In this document: positions 10,594-22,255 of the stretch, piece by piece
Layout of the letters: the number at the start of each line of letters is the position of its first letter
Position numbering within the stretch: the first letter of the stretch is position 1
From: Gentiana macrophylla
Lineage: Eukaryota > Streptophyta > Magnoliopsida > Gentianales > Gentianaceae
DNA length: 64,000 nt
Direction: 5' to 3'
NCBI GenBank assembly: GCA_026214975.1
Contig: CM047805.1
Coordinates: forward strand, 112,091,845-112,155,844
Made by a program: the position numbers and the translations under genes
Notes under the pieces: generated by a model
The model's input: the letters and a program-made list of their open reading frames with translations, nothing else
The model's database searches: none
What the model was told of the DNA's origin: nothing

Positions 10594-13165
10594 AGGCCCA
10601 CCACTCGCACTGTATCCGGCACCCCTCATTCTGCTAGGAGACGCATAAAGAAATCTGCAATAGAGGATGAGTGGAGATATTCCAAAACTCTATAGAAAGG
10701 AGAGGCCCGCCAGATCCTGTCCACCATCTCGCACTCAAACAAGACATGCCTCAGGGTCTCAACTGTCTTCCCACATGCCAAACATGTACCTATCCTCATA
10801 TTACGCCTCATAAGGCCATGGCCGATTGCCAAGCAGTCATGAAGACACCTCCATAGAAATTGTTGAATACGTGGCTGGACAGGGAGCTGCCAACATCACC
10901 GCCAGACCTGATCAGACCCGGCCAAAGTCCGTGGCCCAGCAATCAATGATGGCCGGTATAGCGAGAGTGCCAGAAAGTACCCAGACATGACCGAATAGAT
11001 GCCGGTGCGATCATAGTCCCAAACTCACCGATCCGGATGAGTCCTTATGACAATAGTAGTATCCAAAATAGCATCAGACTCCCAGGGTTGGAATACCTCC
11101 TGGATTCGAGAAGCATCCCAAGTACGCGTATACGGCACGAACAAAGACGAAACCTTAGCATCAGTCGGAAGTTAGTGACCTGTATAAGGTATTAGAAATG
11201 ATGGCCGCCGTGCCATCCATGCATCATGAAACACAAAGACTGACTCCCCATCCCCAACTCTCCAACGCATCCCACTAAGTAACAAATCTTGCCCTACAGT
11301 ATACTACGCCACATAAACGACGGCCAGGAACCCAATCTCACCGACAAGATAGTGCCCTCTACAAAGTATTTTGCGTGGAGTACCTGTGCCGCGAACAACC
11401 CCGGATTGTACATAATCCTCCATGCCTGTTTGGGCAACAAAGGCCATATTAAAACACTCCAAGTCTCGAATCCTAGACCACCTGTGTTCTTTGGCGCATA
11501 ACATGCATCCCAACTTTTCCAATGAATCTGCGCCTGACTCTGGTCACCCAAAAGAAACCCATGATCGACTTTTCCAACTCCCGAATCAATATGGCGGGAT
11601 CTTGAAACACTGCATGGGAATGGCCTGAAGAGCCGATTTGATAAAGACCTCTTTTCCGGCTGGAGAAAGCAGTTTATCCTTCCAGCCAGCCACCTTTTTG
11701 CAAATCATGTCTCTCGTAAAACTCAAATGCTTGACTCTTATCACGACCAACCACAAACGGTAGCCCTGTGTACTTACTGCACTCCATCACCCAAGGGAAT
11801 CTAGAGCATATCATAAACCTCTTCCCTCTCTTATAAGGAAATCGCCTCCGAGAAATACAAACTAGACTTATGAAAATTAATGGCCTGTCTTGAAAGGGCC
11901 CCATACTTGGCAAACAGATCCACCAAAGTCTCCACAACCCTGTCCAATAACTCAAAGAAGACCATACAATAATCAGTAAAAAGAAGGTGTGAGACAAAGA
12001 TCTCGGCCTCTTTCTCAAACCTAATACCTCAAGAGCACCTCAAGCGCATAGTCATCTAAAAGTGAAGAAAACCCCTCAAAGGCAAATGATAAAGAGGAAA
12101 GGCGATAAGCGGATCGCCTTGTCGGATGCCCCTAGTAGGCATAATCCTTGGACTGGCTTTCCATTGACCAGACCCAAAGGAGACATCGTGACACACTGCA
12201 AGGACCAAATCAATAAATGGTAAAGTGGAAACACATACGCCCATAACACTCCAAAGGTACTACCACTCTACTCACAAAGGCCTTGGCCATGACCAAATTT
12301 TCAAAGTCGTGATTATGACAACCTCGCATGCCACCTTTAAAGAGTGAAAGGCTTCAAAGGCAATAATCGATTATCCGTGATGAGGCGACTGCACACAAAA
12401 GCACTCGAGTCCCCAAATAACATCCCCGATCACCATTTTTAGTTGATTGATAATCACCCAAGAGATGAGTTTATAAATAGAATTACAAAGCGCAATCACA
12501 CAAAACTCACCATAATCAGAGGAGTGGCTACCTTAGGTATCAAAGAAATAGAGGTTTCCATATTCGCACTCTAGCAGAGCCCCCATTATTCGTAATGTCC
12601 AAAGACTATCATCACGACATCATCACCCACAACTCCCATAACTTCGCAAGAAAATCACATGCATTCCATCCGTCCCGGTCATTTCCGCCCCGTAATCAAG
12701 CTTTCAAAGCAATACCAATCTCCTCCCGCGTAAAGGGCATTGCCAATCCCTACGGCTGGTCAAGATCAAGCTCCTCGAACTGAAAACCCTCGAGGTATAT
12801 ATCTGTTCCATTAAAGGAATAGATGCTCCTAAAATAATCCACTGCCACACGCTCCATATCTTCCGGTTCCTCCCACGGCACCCCACTAGCATCATGCAAT
12901 GTATGTATGGTATTGTGTTTCGCCGAGGTCGCTTTATGATGAAAATAACGAGTATTCATGTCCGCTATCGCCAACCACTCACTCCGACCTCGCCGACGCT
13001 AATACTCCTCCTCCATAGTCTTCCAATGATCAATTTGTTGCATCGAGAGCCTGCCTTATTGAACGGTATATCCGGAGATTACCGCAGTTGTACGTAATTC
13101 CTCCTCTTTTCCGCTTATATGCTTCCTCAATCGAACATGCTTATGAGAACTCCACCGCCGGAAGC
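10594..13165 (-). pseudogene. LINE (L1-like) reverse transcriptase, decayed
   Basis: Minus strand from high to low coordinates: a pre-RT segment (12974-12750; MNTRYFHHKAT and GVPWEEPEDMERVAVDYF, as in plant LINE ORF2), RT core with RGIRQGDPL (about 12155-12130) and the catalytic block LLFTDYCMVF near 11970, then the post-RT segment with IHWKSWDACYAPKNTGGLGF (11530-11470) and KQAWRIMYNPG, and the zf-RVT region (10832-10626) with CLACGKTVETLRHVLFECE. The catalytic F-A-D-D is F-T-D-Y here, so the active site is lost. The endonuclease domain is absent and many frameshifts exist. Confidence 0.75.
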
Positions 13166-13399
13166 CTGCTCTCGTTGAATGACACAATCTAATTTTACAC
13201 AATTATTCAAAAATATATATACACAATTAGTTATAATTTGTTTACTAATGATCAATAAGTCCTATATAATCTATATCTTATTAGAAGAGAGGCAAAGGTC
13301 TCCAAAAGGGCCACGCGCCCACTTCATGAAATATGGGTTTTCTCACACGCTGACACGTGTGGTAGGCTCTAAGCTTGACACGTGTCACCTATAAAAATT
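13166..13399. other. AT-rich spacer with two CACGTG palindromes
   Basis: No coding sequence. Two ACACGTGT cores lie 26 bases apart (13353-13360 and 13378-13385), the second in the perfect 12-base palindrome TGACACGTGTCA (13376-13387). These are G-box type sites, but no gene follows. Confidence 0.4.
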
Positions 13400-13780
13400 A
13401 CCCTTAAAAACCGATAGATATATATAATATATAATATATAAACAAAAAAAATACCAATATGTATAGTGGTCAAGTTATTTTGTTCCGTCATTAATCCCGG
13501 CACATAAAAATATACTTTGTCGTTACGATTATGTTTATTAAAGGGAACATTGGTGCCACCGAAAAAACTACCGGTATATATAATATATAAACAAAAAAAT
13601 TACTGATATGTACATTGGTCAAGTTATTTTGTTCTGGCACCACATTAATCCCGGCACCACAAAAATATACCTTGTCACCACAATGATTTATATTAAAGGG
13701 AACATCGGTGCCACTGGTATTCGTTGTTGAACACCAACACCATACAACAAAATAACTTGACCAATATATATAGGGGATTC
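13400..13780. repeat. Tandem and inverted AT-rich repeat
   Basis: Two direct units of about 155-160 bases share TATAATATATAAACAAAAAA, then GGTCAAGTTATTTTGTT (about 13469 and 13616), ATTAATCCCGGCAC and AAAGGGAACAT. The block AACAAAATAACTTGACC at 13747-13763 is the reverse complement of the shared core, so the end is inverted. Further partial relatives (AAAGGGAAC, ACCACATTA) continue to about 13880. A MITE-like or inverted-repeat origin is possible; no transposase is present. Confidence 0.55.
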
Positions 13781-14262
13781 TAAAGGCACCCCCAGTATTA
13801 CTTCCTACACCACATTACTCTTCGCACCATAAAAAATTACTTCGACATCACGATGATTTTTAATAAAGGGAACTTCGTGCCATTGATGTTCGCTGTAGAA
13901 AGCAACGCTCAATATCACTAATGTTGTTGTTCAAAACGAACACCAATGGTACAAAGGTTTGGAGTGCGCTTAGCGCGTATGTGTGTTGTATGTACGAGCC
14001 CATTTTACAATTGGGCAAATCTAATACATTTAAAACTTTTATAAAAGGAACGTCGGTGCCAAATCTTTCACGTGTCGGGTCGTTTGAAAGGGAACGTCGG
14101 TACGAACCCCTAAGCGCATGGATCACAGGCTTCATTTTTTTAACTTGTAGTGTTATAAACATATAATTATAATAGATAATAAATTTAATAGTTTTTTTTG
14201 GGTTAATCACTAACACGTATACAAACTCATATCGTTATATGTAATTATAATTATATTTTTTT
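13781..14262. other. Non-coding spacer
   Basis: Contains degraded relatives of the preceding repeat and two GGAACGTCGGT motifs (about 14047 and 14092). No gene seen. Confidence 0.3.
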
Positions 14263-14337
14263 TTGAGTTATACTTGTTTGTTTAATGGATTAAGGAAAAT
14301 TATGTATACACATAATATATGTAACAAAATGTTATAC
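14263..14337. repeat. Left part of a ~65 bp tandem repeat array
   Basis: The unit GAGTTATACTTGTTTG, then GGATTAAGGAAAATTATG, then TACACATAATATATGTAAC, AAAAT is followed by GTTATAC, where the gypsy-type element starts. The array continues at 31349 on the other side of the 17 kb insertion. Confidence 0.65.
14333..14337. other. Target-site duplication TATAC, left copy
   Basis: TATAC directly precedes the element end at 14338; the right copy is at 31349-31353. Both lie inside the same tandem repeat. Confidence 0.65.
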
Positions 14338-15519
14338 TATAACGCCCGCTCCCGGATATCGAGCCCTTATTTGGAAGAGAACGTTCAGCGCGTATAACAT
14401 TAAATAAATCTAATATTATACGCCAGCCTCTACGTCGTCGTGTCAAAATTAAAGCAAACAGAAGCTAAAAAGGCTCGGGCAAAACCAAAAATGCTACTAG
14501 AATAGAATACCAACCTACTAGGGGTAGAAAGGAAAAGCTTACAACAAGGGTATAAAGCTTACAACATACGATGTTCCAAAAGAAAGATACAACACTTGTC
14601 TTACAAACATGAAATAAAAGTACAACATAATCTAGTACAATATTTAATAAAAAGGTAAAAGAAAGAATCATCTTGGCATCAACGTCATCAAATCATCATC
14701 GAACTCCTCAACGAGCTCAAGGCTAACATGTTCATCTTCTCACCCCAAAATCACACAAAATAACATATGCTATTAGGGTAAGTACAAAGTACTTAGCAAG
14801 AGGAAGAAGCTAATGTATAATTAAGCCTTACAACGAAAGGTTCATTAGTTATTATTAAGTTATCTTTATGAGACCGACTCAATTCTAGGGTTCACTCCTT
14901 GTCCATCAACAGGTCGTGACTAAACGTTTCTAACTTAACTTATCTTTGTAACATCGGCACTCAAGGGCACAACGCATGGTGCTACCCACCACGAGGTATC
15001 GTTTGCAACCTATCAGTGGATCACACCGATAGCCATGGGTTAAGACCCGATAGTGCACACGTCCGGCGAACTCCCCCTACCATTTAGCCATTTTATAGGC
15101 CAGCAGAGTTATTCACTTTATCTGACCGCCCACACATCGCGATATAGCCAAGTGCCTTACCAAGAGTGTTACGATGTTTAGTCTTTTAACACACACGTAC
15201 GTTTATTATTAATTGTTAACTAGCCACCTAAGTATTTTCAAGTAAGCTCCCTCACTTCTACTACTCTCTTACTTAGACCCTTAGACACGGACAAGCCCTA
15301 GCACATACATAGACATTGATGGATTCTAATTCATCAAAGCACAAGCCATTCATACCCTTCCGATGGTTCCAAACTTCAACTCCCTTGAATAGTACATTCG
15401 GTGCCGGAACTAAAGGCATCATAAGCTTCATCCAGGCTTTTTCATGTTCATTTAGTGTTATTAGATCAAGAGATAACATTTAGAACCCATCTCGTAACTT
15501 AAAGCACTCAAAACAACAT

Positions 15520-15715
15520 TCAGACAATGTTGGGGGGGCGCCAACACCTTTGGCGTACGCCAAAATGCATCAGAGACTTCTCTAAACTCTCTGTTCAGGT
15601 TTGGGGAGCACCAAAGCCTTGGGGCACACCAAAACTGCTTCAGAGAGTTCACAGAACTCTCTGAACAGGTCAGGGGGTGCCAAAAGCTTTGGTGGGCGCC
15701 AAATCTGGACCAAAA
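15520..15715. repeat. Three GCGCCAAA/CTTTGG hairpin repeats in the LTR
   Basis: Three units about 70 bases apart contain a GGCGCC-AAA ... CTTTGG-CG-CC pattern, each able to pair with itself, and separated by AGAGA and GAACTCTCTG-type stretches. The second LTR has the same array at 30390-30565. Confidence 0.6.
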
Positions 15716-16455
15716 CTGCACTACATGCACTTTTCTGCACTTTATCGACCTCCGATCAAAACCAACCAAGTTTAACATCAAATATACATCCAAATAGCAT
15801 CAAAACATGTCCTAAACATGCTATAACACTTTGTAATACAACAACAACAACAACAACAACTAGCATGATTTCTAAACACAAATCATACCCAAAACACAAC
15901 CTTAACACCATAAAACTTTAATTAAACATTAGGAAGAGCCTCTTACCTTATTAGCAAGCAAAACCGAATCTAAACCTTCAAGAAACCTGCAGCACTCTTA
16001 GTACTCCAACTCAAACCTATATGATCAACAATTAAACCTAAATTAATTGTGATCAAAGGTTGCTAAACAATCTAACTACGAATTGATCAACTAGAACACA
16101 AAAACAAGATCTAATCTTCAAGAGTCTAGATTTAGAGCCAAAACCATACCTTTACTTAAACTCAAACCTTGCTATCAAAACGACGATATCTTCGCCATGA
16201 TTCCAATTATCTACTCAAAACTAAAAACCGACGAACGACTAGAAAGATCCTTGGGAAATTCTACTTCCTCCTTTTGCTTCAGTTTTCTTTTCTCTAGAGC
16301 GTTTAAGGTTTTTGCTAAAAAAAACTTCTAGCTTTAAATGGGAAGTTTTATTCTAAAATAAAACTTCTCATTAACTTCTTTTTTTTCCTTCTTTTTTTAA
16401 AATTTTAAATAACAATTAAATCCCTTATGGAGCCTAAATCTGTTATTTTGGTGCA

Positions 16456-16890
16456 ATGGCTTCCTCCAATGGAGCCTTATGTTAAGCTTAATTGTGATGG
16501 ATCTGCTTTGGGAAATCCTGGCCCTGCTGGGGGGGTTTGTTGTTAGAAACAGCACTGGTAATGTCCTCATTGCAGGTTATGAAGCATATGGAGAAGACAC
16601 AAACATGGGAGCAGAGATAAAAGCTATGCAAGCTGGAGTTTCTGAATGTGTGAGACAAGGCTACCACCATATATGGATTGAAACAGACTCTGAAATTCTT
16701 CATAAAATGATGACTCAACATACACAGATTCCTTGGAAGTACCTGATGGAGATTCATTACTTGCAGCAATTATTTCAACAATACCATTTACAAATTTCCC
16801 ATATTTACAGGGAAGGAAATTCTGTGGCTGATCATTTAGCAAATATTGCCAGCTCTACACAGGAATCGAAACTTCTCAATTGTCTGCAAT
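16456..16890 (+). pseudogene. LINE RNase H domain (RVT_3 type)
   Basis: Reading begins WLPPMEPYVKLNCDGSALG, where C-D-G-S carries the first catalytic Asp, followed by NPGPAGGG. A run of seven G (16531-16537) shifts the frame; afterwards it continues VVRNSTGNVLIAGYEAYG, MGAEIKAM (catalytic Glu), WIETDSEIL (second Asp) and GNSVADHLAN (last Asp). All four acidic residues of the plant-type RNase H are therefore present, with only the frame break in the G run. It is the C-terminal domain of plant L1-like ORF2. Confidence 0.8.
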
Positions 16891-17756
16891 TGAATGGAAC
16901 TATTGTCCTTTTGATTTTAAGAGACTCTTTACAACTACCAGCTTTGAGGGCTCAAAAAAGAAGCAAGTAGACATGACACTTACAACTCGACGCACTCTTC
17001 ATTTAATAATGTGGAGTGCAAACAGGTTGTATTATTTTTATAATTCAGTTATCTATTTTTACCTCTTTTTTGGTAAACCTGGGATGTGCAAATTTTGGCC
17101 ATTTGCAGGCCATTCACTCTCAAGCTGCTACATGGATCAGTATGGTCGGGAGATAATCTGGAGGGATTTGAATTAAGAAATGGAGATTAAACTCTGGCCT
17201 TATACTTTGGAATGCACTCTTCATCAATATGAAGAGTGCAAATAGGTGTTTTTGCCTATCTTGTTTTATCTGTGTTTTTCATTTTTTTAGAATTGCTGCT
17301 GTGTGCTGTTCATGTCAATGCCAGGAGACATAGAGGAATGAAGGGGGAACTCTTTGAGTTGATGCTGGTAGCCTACATATATAAGGATTGGATGGGGCCT
17401 GCCTTGAGCTGCTGTTAGTCTTGAAGTGATGAAGTTGCTTTGAAGATAAGAGGATCAAGAATGCTGATATTCTCTTTTGGTCTTTTTCTTTTTTGTCATG
17501 CTGTTTATTTGGCAAGCTGATGTTTAGAGTTTGTCATAGTTTTTTGCTTGATGTTTGGGGGTTATATTTGCAAATGTGTTTATGCCCATACTCTTTCCCT
17601 AGCACCTGTCTTTTTTCCCACATCGGGTTTTATGGACTAGGGTTTTGAGGAGGTGGGGTGGCACATTGATGACATATCTGGTGTGAGGTGGCCATGGTTG
17701 GCATCAAAATCAATAATTTATCATTAATAAAAATTATAGTTTCTTTGAAAAAAAAA
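16891..17756 (+). other. 3' untranslated part of the LINE
   Basis: No long frame that looks like protein. The sequence is T-rich, with repeated GGAGTGCAA-like words, and ends TTATCATTAATAA before the A-rich tail. Confidence 0.5.
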
Positions 17757-17837
17757 AATTCCCTTGATTAAATAAAACAAATTAAATTTTGTAAAATGAC
17801 TCTTTTGCCCTTTTTTGAAAAGTCGAGGATGTTACAT

Positions 17838-18956
17838 TCTTCCCCTTAAAGAAGTTTCGCCTCGAAACTTGCCGTAACCAACTCCACCTTCATCTTAGAT
17901 ACCAGCTTGCCTACCTTCTAGTTCACTTTCAAAAACAAAATCTCCAACTGATTTGAACCTTAGTATTTTCATCTTCAAGACTTCAATACGTCCATCACAA
18001 CTAATCTTGTACTTCAGGCCCCAGCACTACTCTAGCTTATTCACACCTTTCATCTACCTTATACTAAACTTTACTAACATAACTTCTTAAGCTTCTCGTA
18101 CAACACTTGTCCCAAAAAAATCATATGTCAATCCACTAACTAACAAGTAGTATTCTTCTAGGTTCTTTGTCCATTTGTCACCCTTACAGAAGTTTCCAGA
18201 CTTATACAAAGGTTACTTTGACCTATACATTTGCCTTACCTTCAAGAAACTAACTATTAACTTAAGGAACTTCAACTCCGTCTTGTTATCAATCCAACAC
18301 TAATCCATCTATAGCACACCCAAACCATAGACATACTTCAATCCTTACTAGTCTTCAAAGAAAGAAACCATATAAACATCTTCTACCAAACTTTTAAGGC
18401 TTTCCTATGGACAAGAAACAACTTTTGACAGTGAGTTTATCAGCAACCACCTTTTTGCAGTCCAACAGAAGACTGGAGTTGTAAAAGAATTTTTTTTTAG
18501 CAAAATATAAACAAGAAATAAATGTTTATACATACCCTCACCTTGATTTCAGAAGAAATGTAAGAATGGTTATAAAAGTCTCTTGAGGGCTGAAACTACT
18601 AAAGAAGATAGCATAGGAAATCTTGAGACATGTATTACAAAAATGAAGGGTGGTTTGAACTTGGTTCACATGCATATAGTAAAACATTTGTTTAGATAAC
18701 ACAAAATGGATGGCATATAAAATTTACCAAAAGAGGCTACTTGTGATAAATTAATAAAAACAACAATTCTCTGATTGGGACATTTATTGCAACCAAAATA
18801 TCATTCTATATAACACGTATTGAAAACATTTTTCTTTCCTTGAAGTAATTGGTATGATTGAATGCAAAAATAAATTTTCATACTTACATGTTAATGGATT
18901 CAACAAACTAGGTCCTGAAAGTGGAAGAAGTTTCAAATCATGTTCAAACATATATG

Positions 18957-19013
<57 letters not shown>

Positions 19014-20167
19014 AAAGGAATGCCAATACTTTGTTAGTGAAAATGATTCACAAAGCTATTTCTTCCAGTTTGATGAAGGAATGTTTAAAACAAGACAAAA
19101 TGACTTAACACTTGTAGTAAAATTTTTGTCAAGGAATACTTTTTAATAAATGAGTTGTAGGCTAAAATTATTTATCAAAACATAGCTTTAAAAGACCTGC
19201 ATGAGACTTAAAAGAGGTTTGGCTACTTGCTTCTTCAAAGGATTTAGTAAGGAAGCATACAAAATACAGTACTTTGAAAGTAATTATCGATTGGACTTTT
19301 GAGTATATGTATATATATGTATTTCTCTAAAATAGTCTGGAATTATTAAATAACACTTGGGTAAGTAATGGTTGTTCACATATTCTTACTGTAGGCAAAA
19401 AGATATGTAATTAAAATGGGTGTTTTGAGAAAGTTTGATCTTTCAACCGGTTATCAAAATGGTATAAATTTCTAACAAAAGAGTTGAGTCTTTAAACAAA
19501 AAGTTGTCTCAGACTAACACATCATGTAGGAAACATGATACCGTTGAAAGAATATGCAGCTTGCCAGCTCAAAAGTTCGAAGGATGAGAAAATTATTTCC
19601 TTAAATCCAACATTTGACACGATAAAACATCTTCATAAAAATAAAATAAAAATAAGACACATCAAAGAATGTACACACTTGGAAAACAAAATTTCGCAAT
19701 AAGAGAACATTTACCAAGTTTCAAAAAGTTTCAAATGGATGATTTAGCTAGAACACGGGTACAAATTGTATGGATGGGGAAACATTTGAAAATAGGGGTA
19801 GCCAAGTATGAAACCAAATGATTATAAAAGAGCACATCGTCAAAGAAAATGTGAGAGTGGAAAGTCACTATGTAATTGTTTCTCGTCACAGAAGGGTATT
19901 AAATCTACAACACTTAATACCTACCTACTAAACTTCTTATTTCGGATAACAACTAAGTTAAAAGTCTTATGCTTCAAAGCCTTCCCCACACCTAAAACCC
20001 CACACTAAACTTCCAAGGTGAAAGAATGTTGTCTAGTCTTTCATGAACAAGTACTTAAATGGTTTTAAAAGTTTAGGTACACACATCAACCATGAAATGA
20101 TTGACTTGCACAAAACAAACCAAACTGTCGGTTTGTATTCTATTCTAAAAAACTGTCAATTAAGTGT
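17838..20167 (-). other. Non-coding interior of the gypsy-type element
   Basis: About 2.3 kb between the two LTRs with no gag or pol motif on either strand. It begins with a pyrimidine tract that is the complement of a polypurine tract, followed by the conserved AAGTTTCGCCTCGAAACTTG word. Holds the (TA)n microsatellite. The junction to the second LTR near 20168 lacks a recognisable PBS, and that LTR lacks the 180 bases found at 14338-14517. Confidence 0.5.
18957..19008. repeat. (TA)n microsatellite
   Basis: About 25 TA units, framed by ATATGTATG and TTTTGAAAGG. Confidence 0.9.
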
Positions 20168-20433
20168 TATAAGAGAATACAAACCGACTAGGGGTAGAAA
20201 GGAAAAGCTTACAACAAGGGTATAAATCTTACAACATACGATGTTTCAAAATAAAGATACAACACTTGTCTTACAAACTTGAAATAAAAGTACAACGTAA
20301 TCTAGTACAATATTTAATATAAAGGTAAAAGAAAGAATCATCCTGGCATCAACGCTATCAAATCATCATCGAACTCCTCAACGAGCTCAAGGCTAACATG
20401 TTCGCTCTTCTCACCCTAAAAGCACACAAAATC

Positions 20434-22242
20434 TGTTAGTAATATCATCCGCAATGAAGCGATTTAATGGATCTAGATCTATAATATATACGTAATAAAA
20501 CAACTAGATCTATTCTACAAGGGGTTGTAGATCATACCTCTTGGATCTCAAAATCCAAGTTGAAGAACCGCAATAGGATGAACGAAGGAAAGCCTGAAGA
20601 ACCCCCACGATCTTCGTGACGTGTGATCCAAGCAACTCCCGTGGAAGGAAATTCTCGACTCGAACCCTTCCGATATGCTACCCGGAAAAATCTCCAAGAT
20701 TTTCCCCTTATTCTCCCCTTGGCCGAAATTTTCCTTCTCCTCTCTAAGAGGTGAAAGTCGAAAATTGTAGTGTGTTATTTGGCTTGGGAGAACTCTCTTT
20801 ATATAGGAGAGTAAAACTTAAGCCCCAAGGATTTTATAATTAATACAAAATCAATTATGATAATCCTATTAAATAAAAGATAATCCCAAAATATTCTAGA
20901 ACAAATCTAGAATAATCTTTATCTTTATTTCTTACCATAAATATTTATCCAATAAATATTTTATGCACATGTCTTATTAATCACAAGAAAACTAATTTCT
21001 TGTAGACTAATATATGCTTGGGTCGAAATTATCATTCTTGTGACCTAGTCACAAAATTCGACCAACACACTAATTTTGGGCCAAGATTATGAAAAATGTC
21101 TTTTCCACATATTTAATTATTTAGCCCAACTAATTTAATAGTCCACTAAACAATTAATTCACATATCGTTTTAATAAAGTCCAACAAGAACTAAATTAAT
21201 ATTATTAGGATTCGACGTCCGAGAATAGCTATGCTATATTAGGAGGCACGTCGGGGACCATGGACTAATAATCAGCGGCTCCGATAAATCAAATAAATAA
21301 TTATAGAATAATTATATTCGATAAATCAATCACAGGAATATGCCACCATAATCCCGTGACTGCACTCCTCCGATTATGAGATTATATTTATCTCCTCACG
21401 AGAATAATAATAAGCGTCCATTGATATAATCATTACATATGGATTAATCCTCCATAGACTGTTCATTCTAAATCGGGAAGTTACCGTTAACCCTTTTAGA
21501 ACCTCTTATCCTTATTTACCATTAACCCCCTAGTGATCAATTAATTCATACAACTCACCGGGTGATCAATCGGTGTGATATGAACTCGCGCGATCGATCG
21601 CTTTCTAGGATTAACAAATAAGGGAATCGTCTATCTACTTCCATAAATGGAAGGAATGGATTCCGTATCCGTGATAACACGTAAGATGGGGTAATTCGCA
21701 CCACGACTCGGTGTAATCCTTAACCGTCAAGTCAAACTTCATACCGATTCAAGCGGTTGATCGTGATCACCTCAGATTAAGATATATCCATAAATATGAT
21801 CATCCATTGATTCGATAAGACTTCTCGATTCACGGAATTATATCGTGAACTCTAATCAAATCGGTCCAGCCCTATACGATATATCTATCATATATAAATG
21901 CCCCATTAGGTTCTCTTAACCGAAAGTCCGGATAAGACAATCACACCAACTGTGTTCTGGGCGCATTAATAGCACGTTAAAGGAGAGACCCGATACTCTC
22001 GATTAACTTCACTACGGGCTAATTGTATTTTAAGTACATCTTCACTAACTCAATCCTCCTGTATATATATACCATACACTTTGAGTTAAGTGATTACATA
22101 AACGATATACTTAGGGTTTTCTGTAGTGTAAATACTATTGTCACATCGGTGATTATGAGAATAATAAATATGAATAATAACGTCAATTCATTTATTAAAT
22201 AAAACAATTACAAAAATTGTCTTTCGGGCATCACACCTAACA
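20434..22242 (-). repeat. 3' LTR of the LARD
   Basis: Aligns end to end with 27816-29627. Differences are few and clustered at C/G-rich words, often CTG/CAG against CG (for example near 21459, 21628, 21771 and 21949). Terminal inverted words are TGTTAG and CTAACA. Confidence 0.85.
20793..20807 (-). promoter_or_regulatory. TATA box of LARD 3' LTR
   Basis: The minus strand reads CCTATATAAAGAGAG. The identical motif is at 28179-28193 in the 5' LTR. Confidence 0.5.
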
Positions 22243-22255
22243 ATCTCCCACTTGC
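22243..22255 (-). other. Polypurine tract of the LARD
   Basis: The minus strand reads GCAAGTGGGAGAT immediately before the LTR start TGTTAGG. A second GCAAGTGGGAGAT copy lies about 75 bases further in, at 22316-22330. Confidence 0.7.

Larger units (their letters stand above)
16427..17756 (+). mobile_element. 5'-truncated LINE with poly(A) tail
   Basis: Inserted in the LTR. It starts ATGGAGCC, carries an RNase H domain, a long 3' untranslated part and ends with an A11-type tail at 17748-17757. The flanks AAATCCCTT (16418-16426) and AATTCCCTT (17757-17765) are a target duplication with one mismatch; the uninterrupted site is seen in the other LTR at 31267-31275. The truncated 5' end, poly(A) and target duplication are typical of target-primed reverse transcription. 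Confidence 0.8.
14338..17837 (-). repeat. 3' LTR of the gypsy-type element, interrupted by a LINE
   Basis: On the plus strand it starts TATAACGCCCGCTCCCGG (canonical TG mutated to TA) and ends GGATGTTACA. Sequence 14518-16426 plus 17759-17837 matches 20180-20433 plus 29628-31348 along its whole length. Net length without the LINE is about 2.17 kb. It includes an (ACA)n microsatellite at 15838-15859, also present in the other LTR at 30691-30710. Confidence 0.7.

Noticed and set aside
16624..16842. Minus-strand frames opposite the LINE RNase H
   Set aside because: The plus-strand frame has clear catalytic motifs; the opposite frames are shadows.
18784..19108. Frames of 80-84 codons on both strands across the TA repeat
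   Set aside because: They consist mainly of Tyr/Ile repeats coded by (TA)n; no protein character.
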